Of a DNA stretch of 64,000 bases, positions 1-9,900 are shown piece after piece. The DNA comes from Angiostrongylus vasorum. Lineage: Eukaryota; Nematoda; Chromadorea; Rhabditida; Metastrongylidae. How positions within the stretch are numbered: the first letter of the stretch is position 1; every line of letters starts with the position of its first letter. The DNA is taken from contig JADANN010000400.1 of NCBI GenBank assembly GCA_018806985.1, forward strand, positions 1,054,001 through 1,118,000. Direction: 5' to 3'. Made by a program: the position numbers and the translations under genes. Below the pieces are notes generated by a model that saw only the letters and a program-made list of their open reading frames with translations, was not told the origin of the DNA and searched no databases.

Positions 1-380
1 TTGTCCTTTGTTTGTTCTTAAAACTCTTTTCGTTGTTCCTCTGACTTATCCGATAGTATGGTACCCAAATCTGATTCTGTGAGTGGCGATGTCCTGACGG
101 ACATCCATGTGTTTTTGACAACTGTTGCAGCTTCATCAACCCCTTTGCCCTTTTAGAACCCTTCTTATACTTTTCTGCACGAAAATATAACATCAGTTAG
201 TGGATGACAGTAGGTAGGGCTTCGGGTTAGTGCATCAGCTCAAGTATTTTCGACAGGATTCAGCAATTCCCGTGACATCGATATTCCATAACCTTTAGAA
301 GTTTTCTGAGAATATTGAGACTAAGACTATTGCTTAGTTTTAGTTGAAAGATTTTCCGTTGTTGCCCTCATTTCATCTTT
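1..380. other. Intergenic, nothing recognised
   Basis: AT-rich DNA with no open frame of coding character and no repeat that I can match to the families seen elsewhere in the window. Confidence 0.5.
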
Positions 381-735
381 AGGTGTCGGATAGCACAGCG
401 GAAGTGATGCCCGTCATCACGAGCATGGTGCTAGTTTGATTTTGCTCCGGGGGCAACCAAGCCTCTCAACCTTCCGGGGTCCTGAAATTGGTGCCGGACC
501 ACTCCAGGAAATAATCACTGTTTGCAATCCAATTGAGAACACTCCATCCCGGCTATCTCAGGACTCCAGGAGGAATCGTTCGACCAGCATTCTATGACAT
601 TCAAGATGAAGTGAAAATCTTCAAACAGCAACCGAAGCCACACGTAAAAAGTTGGAAGATCTTTGTGGACAATGGATGCGAGGAAACGAATTGAAGGTGA
701 GAAGTGCTGGAATCCGCACGGTGGACGTGAAAACG
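381..735 (+). repeat. SINE family B, copy B1
   Basis: A tRNA-like head (GATAGCACAGCGG, A-box-like) is followed by the central domain shared with family A (AAGCCT, then CCGGGGTC, then AAATTGGTGCCGGA). The family-B tail then reads through GGCTATCTCAGGACTCCAG, a block near GACCAGCATTCTATGACATT, and ends near GGAAACGAATTGAAGG. This is one of the best-preserved B copies. The 111-codon reverse-strand frame lying across it is a by-product of the repeat, not a gene. Confidence 0.6.
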
Positions 736-1524
736 GGTCAAATATAATGAAAATAAGAAAGCCTTTATTTTTTATAGTTGCAAACAAGTAATAATCTGTT
801 TTGTCTCCAGTAATATGAATCCTTCGACATAACACCCACGTTGTACGCAATGTTGAGTACTTCAGCCAGCAGAAAACTTTTCATTAAATTGGGCAACCTC
901 ATTATTTTTGACAAAGTTCATTTTGTTGAGAGAAAGGAAAAGTTTTGGAGAAGACTTAAAAAGACTCTACTTTTCAAAGCACTTTATTTTTTATGCTGTT
1001 TATGGAAAATATATTCACTGAGCAGCAAATACTCTTTGTAATGATCACCTCAATCCAACTTTTCGCTCTCAGAGAAGTTGGCTTTTGTTTTCGTAGTTTC
1101 CTTGTGGTGTTTTTTAATATAAGGTTTAGCATCGGTAACATTTTAAAATATGGTAAGTGAAGTCGTAATGTCGTCATTCTGAGAACTCATTTGCATTAAT
1201 GGGTGGCTATTGATGCTTGTGGAAGTTTCGATTCAGCTCCGAATGGTGTCCGTTTTGCATCACTAAACAGCTGGATAGGAAATTGCTGTTGCCGATGAGG
1301 GAACACTCATAACGATGAAAAAGAGGCGGGAAAGCTGGAAGCTCTTTTCTGAATTTCATTCGTATTCACTTAGCAATGTGCATGTCCATCATTGCTTCAT
1401 AACCATTCTTCACAAAAAATTTTTTACTAAGAGAATTTATTCTGGCGAACATCTCGTTCTGCTTGCTTCGTAGTGCAGCTCGAAGTAGTTCCATTTCGAT
1501 GCCTCGTACTTGTCGGCAGACATG
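736..1524. other. Intergenic, nothing recognised
   Basis: Low-complexity AT-rich sequence. The small frames at 841-1041 (+) and 974-1177 (-) have no splice signals, domain or composition suggesting a protein. Confidence 0.5.
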
Positions 1525-1868
1525 AAGCAGACATGAACTATGAAGCAGACAAAGCAGTGGTCGTGATATCGTTTATGACTAGTAGGGTGCTGGTTCGACC
1601 CCGTACTATCTCACCAAGCCTCTCATCTCTCCAAGCTTGGGAAACTGGTGCCAAACTTGTCTGGAAGAACCTCAGTCTCTTCCATCGAAATGGGAGCGCT
1701 TTAGCCCGGCGATCTCAGGACTCTAATAAGAACTAACTTGACCAACATTCACGATGAAAGGAAAACTCCAAGAAGCACCCGAAAACACATGAGGAAATTT
1801 GAAAACCTTCGTCGACCATGGAGGTAACGAAACGAATCGATTACAGGAAGTGCTGAGTTTCGGGCGAT
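1525..1868 (+). repeat. SINE family B, copy B2
   Basis: A diverged family-B copy. It has a B-box-like GTGCTGGTTCGACCCC at the head, the shared core (CACCAAGCCTCTCATCTCTC, then AACTGGTGCCAAACTTGTCT), then the B tail (CGATCTCAGGACTC, ACTTGACCAACATTC, ACGAAACGAATCGA). Confidence 0.6.
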
Positions 1869-2189
1869 GGGTTGTGTAAAAAATTTTGGGCGTTCTTCGG
1901 TGAAACTCTTTCTGTTGTGTTATTGTTTGGAACTATTTGGTAACTTCTTCACTACTCACAATGCCCATTTTCCCACAATGTGTAATTTTTGTTTCACGTT
2001 ACTGTATGCTGACCTGTGTCAACACTTTATCAATGCTAGACATTTTTTCAAATTTTTAGAATTTTCATGTGTTAGCATGTTAACTATTTTAGAATAGCGG
2101 AGATGTTTTTTTACTGGCTTAATAATTTTTTATATTGCGCTTTTTTTTTACTAACTCAAAATGTCGTCAAAGAGTCCAACATTTTGCCC
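1869..2189. other. Intergenic, T-rich
   Basis: T-rich sequence with no recognised feature. The two short + frames here are ordinary low-complexity frames. Confidence 0.4.
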
Positions 2190-2243
2190 TTGTTGAGCCA
2201 ATGTGTGGTTGGTATATGTTGTTGTTGTTGTTATTGTTGTTGT

Positions 2244-2313
<70 letters not shown>

Positions 2314-2480
2314 GCTGTCGTTATTGCTGTTTTGTTGTTGTTGTTGTCGTTGTTGTTCAGTATGGTTCCACGGTCGACGTTTCTGAGATTTCGCCTACCT
2401 CAGAGCAGTGCTGTTGCGAGTGGGACCACCCATGTGTTGTTCACGCCAAGTTTGCTAACGCCGAAAGGGTTGAGGGGGTT
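2190..2480 (-). mobile_element. Solo PLE terminal fragment with (GTT)n expansion
   Basis: Read on the - strand this matches the end of the Penelope-like units at 12.5 and 37.6 kb. The matching pieces are the segment coding near GTTGCGAGTGGGACCACCC, a decayed hammerhead-like block (TTTCTGAGATTTCGCCTACCTCAGAG at about 2,378-2,404 on +), a GTT-rich stretch and GGTTGGTATA. In the intact units the GTT-rich stretch is about 40 bp; here it has expanded to about 140 bp. Sequence between the ribozyme block and the ORF end is deleted. Confidence 0.6.
2217..2357. repeat. (GTT)n microsatellite
   Basis: Nearly pure GTT repeat with a few GTC and ATT interruptions. Frames through it read as poly-Cys, poly-Leu or poly-Val and are artefacts. 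Confidence 0.95.
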
Positions 2481-2720
2481 GGCATTTCCGTTACGGGTGT
2501 CAAATTAATGACCATGTGTGTATTAGAGGGGGACATTTAACTACTGCGCCACACGGGTGCTAGGACTCTCTAGTATCGTGGTGTGTACGATATTTTCATC
2601 CCTGCTACAGCATCTCCACAGATTTCTTAGTACCACAAAGAGTAGTGTGAACTTTTCCTTGCTCTCCTTTTAATCGAAGCCTGCAATGATTGAATTGGTA
2701 AATAATTTGATTTAAGCGAT
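2481..2720. other. Intergenic, nothing recognised
   Basis: About 240 bp of unique-looking sequence between the solo PLE fragment and the direct repeat of the next PLE unit. Confidence 0.4.
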
Positions 2721-2784
2721 TCAATTGAACTTCGTATCCTTGTTGAGCAAACGCGAGATGTTATCTCATTCTTTATTCACGAAC

Positions 2785-2822
2785 AGCTTACGTTTCGGCG
2801 GATTTCGCCTTCCGCATAGCCT
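2785..2822 (-). ncRNA. Decayed hammerhead-like motif
   Basis: Same position in the arm as the intact motifs, but the CTGANGA core reads ATGCGGA and the cleavage triplet GTC reads GTA. Likely inactive. Confidence 0.4.
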
Positions 2823-3214
2823 GGAAAGGTCAAGTTGATGGCAATCTATTCGGCCAAACGAAGAAAACGATCCTCGCACAGGAATCGAGAACACAAGCGC
2901 GCAAAACTCTCCAGGCCTTCTGGATTATTTCCAGAAATTCGAAAATAAACCGCAGGGAAGAATGCCTCATTATAACGCGTGGTATTGGGCAGTATATAAG
3001 CCTGTTATTCTGATGGGGAGGGGCATATTACGGTTCCATGGGAATTCTGTGCGGTTGGTCTCCACGCGACATACTCATTGGAAGACTCATAGAAAGCGGT
3101 GTGTGCAAAGAAGCTATTCCGTGTTCAATGTGATTGAAAACTTAGTTTAGAGTCTTCTCTGTTTGGTTATGGAAGTGTTTGGGCGAACAGATTGCTGTCA
3201 ACTTGACCTTTCCA

Positions 3215-3251
3215 GGATCTGAGGAAGGCGAAAACCGCCGAAACGTCAGCT
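3215..3251 (+). ncRNA. Hammerhead-ribozyme-like motif
   Basis: CTGAGGA core, stem II GGCG/CGCC closing an AAAAC loop, then GAAAC and GTC. Stem I pairing (GGAT with AGCT) is imperfect. Stem III is reduced to the A-U and C-G pairs with no loop, so any activity would probably need two molecules. Function is inferred from the known presence of such motifs in Penelope-like elements. Confidence 0.5.
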
Positions 3252-3510
3252 TATTCGTGATTAAAGAGTAAAATAACACCTGGCGTTTTCTCAACAAGAA
3301 TACGATGAACTACTTGATCATTGCCGAGGTTAATAGAAAGTCGATCGTAGGATTTATCAATTGAACTTATTCGGGCTCGAATCTTATTTAAACATTTTGC
3401 CCACCAATAAATGTAATATTTTTCCCTTCCGTTTACATCGTTTAGCATTACCCTTTACAGAACTTTCGCAGACATTTTCTGTAGTTATGTTTATTTTCTA
3501 ACTCTACAGT

Positions 3511-3788
3511 CCTCGTGTGGCGCAGTGGTCGGGGGCTCTGCGACACAAGTGGAATCGATCCTCGCGCCTGCGACCCACCAAGCCTTGCATTCCTCCGGGG
3601 TCGACAAATTGGTACCAGACTTGTCTGGGAGGGTAGCACCACTGGCTCGGTACATTGGTAGGCCACTGCGAGTCATTTTAAAGGCCAGATATGCATTCAG
3701 TCACCTCCAAACGATGCTTGGTGAAGTCGAATGCATGGTGCATGCCTCAGGGATTGATCAACGCCGAGAGCTTTGTCCTTTTTATACC
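3511..3788 (+). repeat. SINE family A, copy A1
   Basis: A tRNA-like head with A box TGTGGCGCAGTGG and B-box-like GGAATCGATCC, the shared core (CACCAAGCCT, CTCCGGGGTC, AATTGGTACCAGACTTGTCT), then the family-A body (GGCCAGATATGCATTCA, CACCTCCAAACGATGCTT, GATTGATCAACGCCGAGAG) and a T-rich tail. Full length, about 278 bp. Confidence 0.8.
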
Positions 3789-4123
3789 CCTCCATGTTTC
3801 TTCTCCCATATACTTACATTAAGTTTCGACCGACATTGCGATATTTTGCTTTGCATTCATATTCTGCTTCTGTCACATGGACGTTCCAATGCTTTCTTTA
3901 CTGCATCTGACTTGATCATATTAACGTAATTCCTTAGAACTCCTTGTTTTCCTCAGCAGAACTTAAGTGTGGTACTTCTTTTCACTTTGGCTCAAATGAG
4001 CTGCAGAGTGTCTGTTCGAAAACAAAAAGTTTCATCATTTCTAGATTGTTGACGATGTCTTCTTCGTTCCATTCTCTATCTTGAACTACTGCAATAATTT
4101 CCTCGTTACTGGAACACAGAGTT
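3789..4123. other. Intergenic, nothing recognised
   Basis: Unique-looking sequence between a SINE and the 3' end of an RTE element; no coding frame of note. Confidence 0.4.
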
Positions 4124-5950
4124 GTTGATACTTACTTGGATACTTGGACGGTCCGTCTTTACGAGCTGTGCGGACCCCAGCACATATGCCAGTCGTTCCT
4201 TTCTCTCGCAATCGTATTCCCATGGTGGTGGTCTTGTTCGAGCATGGTATCGCTTGCGAGTCTGTTACCATGATCTGTAAAACAATTGCAGCTGCGGGTA
4301 CAGTTGATTAACTTTGTTTACGAACACGTCCAAAACGTGGTCGTTTGCATTCTCTTGGAGTCCACTCTACTGTTCTTTTCGTCCATCTGTCGTCAGTTCT
4401 TCTCATTATGTGACCGGCCCATCTATGTTTCGTTATCGATGTATATTCTCCTGAAACTCGAAGATGTGACAGATTTCGAAGGTCAGAGTATCGCATTACG
4501 GCTAGATAGTGAGAGTGCCGGTTATATTTCAGAAGACATCGCTCAAGCGCTCTGTGAGTAGTGCGAAGCATTCTTGACGTAGCTAATGTGTCAACCCGTG
4601 TCTCCGCATCATAACAGAGCGGTGGAAAGACCGTGGAATCGAAGAGATGAGCGCGGATTTTCGGGTCCTTCAGTTGGTCGGTGGTTTCCTTGAGAGGCCC
4701 GTAAGCGGCCCAAGCTGCTCTCATTCTTATATCTATTTCCTCCTTCATTTTGGTTTCTGATGGCCAAGGTATACCTACGAGGTGGTCTCTGCAATGGGAG
4801 AGCCATCCGATTTAATTTTTTTCGCCTTCGCACCATGGGTTTTTCATGAACTGGGTCTTCTTTCGATTTATGCGAAGTCCGATCTTTTTTCCCCTCTTCG
4901 TCGAGCTCGTTGATCATCATCTCTGTTTCGCTAGTAGTTCTTGAGAAGATGACAATGTCGTCGGCAAAAAACGAAGGTTTCATAGGAATTTTCCATCAAT
5001 ACGTATGCCTTTCTCATCCCAGTCGAGTGACTTCATTATCCACTGCAGTGCGGCACTGAACAGCTTTGGCGATATTGTGTTACCGTGTCGAACCCCTTTT
5101 CCTATGGGTATGGTAAGAGGTCGATGGAAAAGTTGTATTTTCGTAGTGCAGTTCCGATAACAGTCGCACAGAGTTCTTATGTAGGATGGGTCCACTCCTT
5201 GGTCGACGAGCGCTGATAGGATTGCATTCGTTTCGACAGTGTCAAATGCTTTTTCATAGTCGACAAAGGTTAGGACTAGAGTCAGGTGGTATTCCCGGCA
5301 AACTTCGATGACCCTGGACACGGTTTGGATGTGGTCTGGTCCATGCAGCAAAATCCTTTCCGAAATTCTTCTTGTTCGACTGGTTGCGCCTCATCCAATG
5401 TCCTTGATATGCGCAAGAGGATAATCTTCGTGAAGAGCTTGTAGAGTACACTCAACAATCATATGGGGCGATAGTTACGAAGATCCCTTCGGTCTCCTTT
5501 CTTGGGCAGGATGACCGTACACGACGCCTCCACTGATCTGGGATTTTTTTCCTTTTGAAGGTAGGCTGTCATATGATTTGCGAGAAGTACATGTAAATTG
5601 TGGCCTCCAGCTCTAAGGAAATCGGAGGTGACATTGTCTTGTCCTGGAGCTGTGCATCTTTTCATGCTTTCTATCGCAACTCGAACCTCCGACGGAAGAA
5701 TTCCAGGTGGTTTTTTCTCCAGCGGGGGATATTAGGGTCCAGGACAGGGATTGTGGAACGGAAAAGGTTGGTGTAGAACGTTTCCGCTATTAATTCCATA
5801 TCATGGCGGGAACTTTTGACGATTCCATCTTCGTTCATCAGAGCTGACAACGGAACATTATAATCACACAAATCGCGACCGCATTTTTTTCAAACTGCTT
5901 CTTTTTTCTGCTGCTTCCAGTAGTTTGCAAAATTTCATGAACAAGTGTAC
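4124..5950 (-). mobile_element. RTE-type non-LTR retrotransposon, 5'-truncated
   Basis: Frames on the - strand, broken by several frameshifts, give a reverse transcriptase in order: NYRPI-type motif (about 5,460), AFDTVETNAILSALVDQGVD (about 5,200-5,250), GKGVRHGNTISPKLFSAALQ (about 5,040-5,110), the catalytic FADDIVIFS (about 4,940-4,965), then the RTE C-terminal region with KHRWAGHIMRRTDDRW (about 4,400). Known RTE elements have endonuclease plus RT; the endonuclease half is missing here, so this is a typical 5'-truncated copy. Its 3' end at 4,124-4,190 matches the 3' end of the family-C repeats. Not functional as it stands. Confidence 0.85.
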
Positions 5951-6504
5951 TCTATTAAAGGACAAGGACAGCGTCGTACTTTTTTCTTGAAAGCATGCAT
6001 GAACGGAGCAGCTTCTCGATCTGGTGATAGTCTTACCCTGTTTTAAACTTGACAGTCAGCTGAATATTCATTGTGCAGGCACATGTGGTAGCCGATATAT
6101 TTTGGAGCTTCCTAAGAGGAGACTTCCCCGTTTAAGGTTGAGAGCTAGACCTTTGGAATTGTGAGTTATCATAGATAGGTCGTGATGGTTATGACGAGCT
6201 CATAAAAACCTTCGTATTCGTTTCATTCCAGTCATCTTTCTTTTTTTTCAAACCACATTCCATCTCTGTCACTTGATTGCACGTTTTTGGTACATACAGG
6301 ACAGTACAGGGTTACACACATCACATCGGTGCATGTACGCCTCCTATACAACATTGGGTCCGTGCTTGTTTTCCTGTAGCAGCCAGTAATTTTTCGATCG
6401 TTAAAGTAGTTGAGATGTTAAGGATCTCACAGATCGATAGAAGAGTGCTCGATCGCCTTTAAAGCATATGTCAAATTTCGGAATAAATTCTTCAAATTTG
6501 AGGA
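5951..6504. other. Intergenic, nothing recognised
   Basis: AT-rich sequence just beyond the truncated RTE 5' end. The short + frame at 6,277-6,462 has no supporting feature. Confidence 0.4.
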
Positions 6505-6880
6505 GGAGATAATAGAGTGATAGAGATATCCTTCAACATGCGTGAGACCCTGGCTCGACCACGTCCCGATCAAAGCAAGCTTTCAGGTGCCTTCTGGTGC
6601 CGGAATATCCGCACTAAACTTGTCTAGGAAGAAAAAAAAACCACTGATTTTATACATCGGTGTGTTATCAGATCCACCAAGACTAGCGACTGCTTTTGCT
6701 GAAGACTGGAAGCACTTTTTTCAGAGTTATCAAAGTTATTCTAGCATACCAGAGATTTTGAATTGAATCAGCAATCGACAGAATTTACGAGCAACACAAT
6801 GTTTTTCAAGCAGCAGCCCAACGTTCACGCAAATCTGAAACTTTCGTGGATTACGGGCACACGAATTCGAAACGAATGAA
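6505..6880 (+). repeat. SINE family B, copy B5 (diverged)
   Basis: Recognisable pieces are a B-box-like CTGGCTCGACC, a remnant core (GGTGCCGGAA, AAACTTGTCTAGG), and a B tail with AAGCAGCAGCCCAACGTTCA and GAATTCGAAACGAATGAAAG. It is interrupted by extra sequence near 6,640-6,760. Confidence 0.45.
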
Positions 6881-7255
6881 AGAACTAATGTGGTCCATGC
6901 AATATTTTACGTCGGTTCATATGAAGAAATTCCTTCGTGTGTAAGCCTGTTTGGACACTGACCCTCAAGAAATTACAAATAAATTTTCAAGATTTTTTAA
7001 CATCAGCGGAAAGGACTCCAATGAATCGAAATTTCATAGCTGAATAAAAAATATGTTTCTGGTTGGTCGAAACCTACAGATATAATTAGTTTGTACCTTA
7101 TTTTTTAAAGTTTGAGCTGTGAGCTGAGACATGTTCGCGTAAAGCTGAAGACAGCCAATATGTTCGTACTTTACGATTCATATGCGATTCACACGGTATG
7201 CAAGAGATGAAAGATCTCTTTAAATCTTCTTTTTGTCCAACCTCTGAAAGAGTAG
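6881..7255. other. Intergenic, nothing recognised
   Basis: AT-rich unique-looking sequence. Confidence 0.4.
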
Positions 7256-7500
7256 TCCATGTTTTTCTAGATTGTTGAGCTAACATGAAGTTGGTATAAA
7301 AATTTCTTTTTTTGGCTAATGTTTCGACATCTTCATCTTCTTCAGATGTCTTCGTCTAATCCGGGAAAATGGTCCACAGTTGTTTGTCCTCTGGTTGTGG
7401 GTTTTCGTAGTTCCATCCAGTCGGATTTTTCTGGAGTTGAGCACTGCTCGAAAGAAGAACCTCACTCGACTTATCCTTATTATAATTATACAAGGCCGCT
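7256..7500 (-). mobile_element. Solo PLE-type terminal fragment with ribozyme-like block
   Basis: On the - strand the order matches the PLE arms: CTGAAGAAGATG, a short stem, GTCGAAACATTAGCC, then a segment ending TTTTTATACCAACTTCATG. It most resembles the arms of the 19.8-kb unit. Only one arm is visible. The core reads CTGAAGA, which fits CTGANGA, but the cleavage triplet is lost. Confidence 0.4.
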
Positions 7501-8747
7501 GTTCTTCTTTTGCCATCAAATTTGATCTATTTCCATGATGGCAGTGCCTTCTGAAGCAGTAGGTATTTCATCGGCTGGCATATACCGTAGAATTACCTTT
7601 AAAAACCGGCCTTAATTAAATCTCTGCATGGATAATCGGTTCTTTTTGTCATCGTGTATTTTTTCGTTGCCGTGTTGATTATTTGAGCAGAGATTTAATA
7701 AAGAACGGCGGTTTCTAAAATCTTGCCACGCCGTGAGCCAGCCAGCTGATGGAATACTAATTACTGCAGGACGCCGTCTCATCGTGAAAACAGATGAAAT
7801 TTATGGCAAAGGATCAAAATCGTTCTGGTTAACGAGGCATTTCCGAGTAGCCTTCTTCACTCGAGTGATGCTCCTCTCCACTAAATTCAACTCGCTGCGT
7901 TCACAGAGACCCACATCAGAAGAAGAGCGAGCTACTGTGAACAGTCGACTTGGATCATCGCGGTTCTGAGAAGGCTATGCACTAAGGCTTAGATGAATAA
8001 ACCTGTTTAGATAATCTTGTGTTGACTCGATCCTCTAGAAAAAATATGAACAATGTAGACTACTTCCATTGAGCCCATGAGGCTATAATCTAATTCCCTC
8101 AAAGATTGCGATCTCATCGCCTTGGGACAGCTACAGCCGAAAGTCCTCACGTAGTGATGTTGCAGCCAGCAAAGATCTGTGAAGACCCTGATATTTCAGG
8201 AGATGAGGACATAAGCTTGTTGAAGCCTTGAACATCAAAAAGTTTATAACAACCATTTCTTTACTATCAGTGAAAGATTGGATGGAAATGTTTTTTGCTC
8301 TATGCCTCATCGCGATAGGAATTTTCCAAGCCTCAAACTGTAACGTGGGAAAAACTAAGTTTCTGTCTGTATTTTATATTATACGGGTGGTTCAAGCATT
8401 TTATGGTTTTTTTTCTTCCATAACGCTGTTAGCATCGGTTTCTACCGCACAGCGGTGCCTTAGTCAATAATGAGGAGCTCTGAAAAGAGTTCGTTCCACT
8501 CCTTTGCCTCCTTTTCTTCCCTTTCTTAATTCTGGTTGTAAAAAAAATAATTACTTGATCATAACTAGCAGATAAGTTCAGCTGGGTAGGGCGTTGAAAA
8601 GTCAGAAATCGTCAATCGTGTTTTTTTTTATGGAGTCTGTAGAATTTTTCTAGTTTCGAACTTCTCCAGTGAAGCAATTTCTTATCGTTTGTAGTGTTTC
8701 TCGTTCCTCTTTGGAAATCTTCTTTCTGCTATTTAAATAGTTTTCTA
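7501..8747. other. Intergenic, nothing recognised
   Basis: About 1.2 kb without a repeat or gene I can name. An 80-codon hydrophobic + frame at 8,228-8,470 has no splice context or known domain and is not called. Confidence 0.4.
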
Positions 8748-9055
8748 TAAGAGGCAGATAGCACAGTGGTAGTGATGCTGATCATCACAAGCACGTTGCT
8801 GGTTCGGTCCTGACCCAAGCTCACCAAGCCTGTCATCTCTCCGGGGTCGGGAAATTGGTACCGGACTTGTCTGTGAAAAGTTAACTACATGCAATTTAAT
8901 TAGTAGCGCTGTAGCCTGGACATCACAAGACTGGATTGACCGGTTATTCTCTCTATATACGAGCACCTATGAACACCCTCCTGAATGTATGTTGACTCGA
9001 TAAACAATTAATTGGTGGGCAGGAAACGAATTGGAGATAATGTGAGATTATAAAT
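8748..9055 (+). repeat. SINE family B, copy B3
   Basis: Head GATAGCACAGTGGTAGTGAT (A box) and GCTGGTTCGGTCC (B box), a well-preserved shared core (CACCAAGCCTGTCATCTCTC, CGGGGTCGGGAAATTGGTACC), then a partly deleted B tail (CTGGACATCACAAGACTGGA, GGAAACGAATTGGAG). This copy shows most clearly that families A and B share their middle. Confidence 0.65.
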
Positions 9056-9284
9056 TAGTTTGAGAGGAAGTTTTTTCTGACTTCGCGCTAATAGTTCTCA
9101 TTCAGTTGTCATTATGGAGAGTACGGGACAATCTAATAACTTTCGCAGTTCCAGTTCTCTGCTAAAATGTTTATTTTTTCCCTTATTACATTATAGTACC
9201 TTGTTACAACAACCCTTATTAACAATAAACTCAACAGCCTTCTCCGAAACTTACTCCATTTTCCTGTGGTAGGATATAGAAAAT

Positions 9285-9555
9285 AGTGGGTAGGGAGTGG
9301 CGGAGTGATTAGTGATGCAGTGCAACAGGAACCAAATTCCTAGCTTATCCCGCTGCTGAACGTTCTCCACCAATCTACTTGGAAACACCATAGTTCGTCT
9401 ATTTCCAAAATGGCAAAAAGAATAGACTAGGCCAGCATTCTACGTCATTCATAAAAGAAACGAAATCTTCAAGCAGCAGCTGAAAACAATACGCGAAATG
9501 TTCGAAGATCTGTGTGGACGATGAAGGGGAAGAGAACGAGTTGAATGTTTGATTT
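9285..9555 (+). repeat. SINE family B, copy B4 (diverged)
   Basis: A decayed head (GTGGCGGAGTGATTAGTGAT) precedes a recognisable B tail: CTAGGCCAGCATTCTACGTC, AATCTTCAAGCAGCAGCTGA and GAGAACGAGTTGAATG. Confidence 0.5.
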
Positions 9556-9734
9556 TTTTAGCCGTGGTTAAATCTCTATATTAATCTCTATATTAATCAA
9601 CCGCAAAAGATTTTCAGCTGAAGGATAAAGGCCAAATCTTTCTGCGCTGTTCAATGGTTGAGAGATTCATCATGCGTTAACTCTATCAAGCATATTTAGA
9701 GATGGACAAATGCATATTCGCTTATAAAATAACT

Positions 9735-9900
9735 TCCAGTGGGTTACCTACTCAATGATAAGCTATCCCCCCAGACAAGTTTGGCACCAATTTGCCGATC
9801 TCAGTGCGATAGAAGGCTTGGTGAGCTCGGGGCGGATGATCGAATCACCGACGAAATGTGTATTGCAGGTTATCTCTAACCATTACGCTAAACACTCCCA
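9735..9900 (-). repeat. SINE family A fragment (old)
   Basis: On + it reads the reverse complement of the A core (CCAGACAAGTTTGGCACCAA, AGGCTTGGTGAGC) and head (GTGTATTGCAG, TCTAACCATTACGCTA). The family-A 3' body is missing. Confidence 0.5.

Larger units (their letters stand above)
2733..3356. mobile_element. PLE-derived inverted-dimer unit 1
   Basis: The left arm (about 2,733-2,860) and right arm (about 3,177-3,356) are inverted copies of one sequence running from the GTTGAG-containing end, through the ribozyme-like motif, to the segment GAAAGGTCAAGTTGA. The spacer carries a PLE C-terminal coding remnant on + (about 2,870-2,995) that translates near RREECLIITR, as in the other units. A perfect 12-bp direct repeat, TCAATTGAACTT, lies at 2,721-2,732 and 3,357-3,368 and is read as the target-site duplication. 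The right-arm ribozyme motif (3,215-3,251) keeps its core; the left-arm one is mutated. Confidence 0.75.

Noticed and set aside
2103..2540. Long Cys-, Leu- or Val-rich frames
   Set aside because: They are the three frames of a (GTT)n microsatellite.
3511..3580. tRNA gene
   Set aside because: The A and B boxes and acceptor-like ends belong to SINE-A heads; the anticodon arm is not tRNA-like and the unit recurs with the SINE body.
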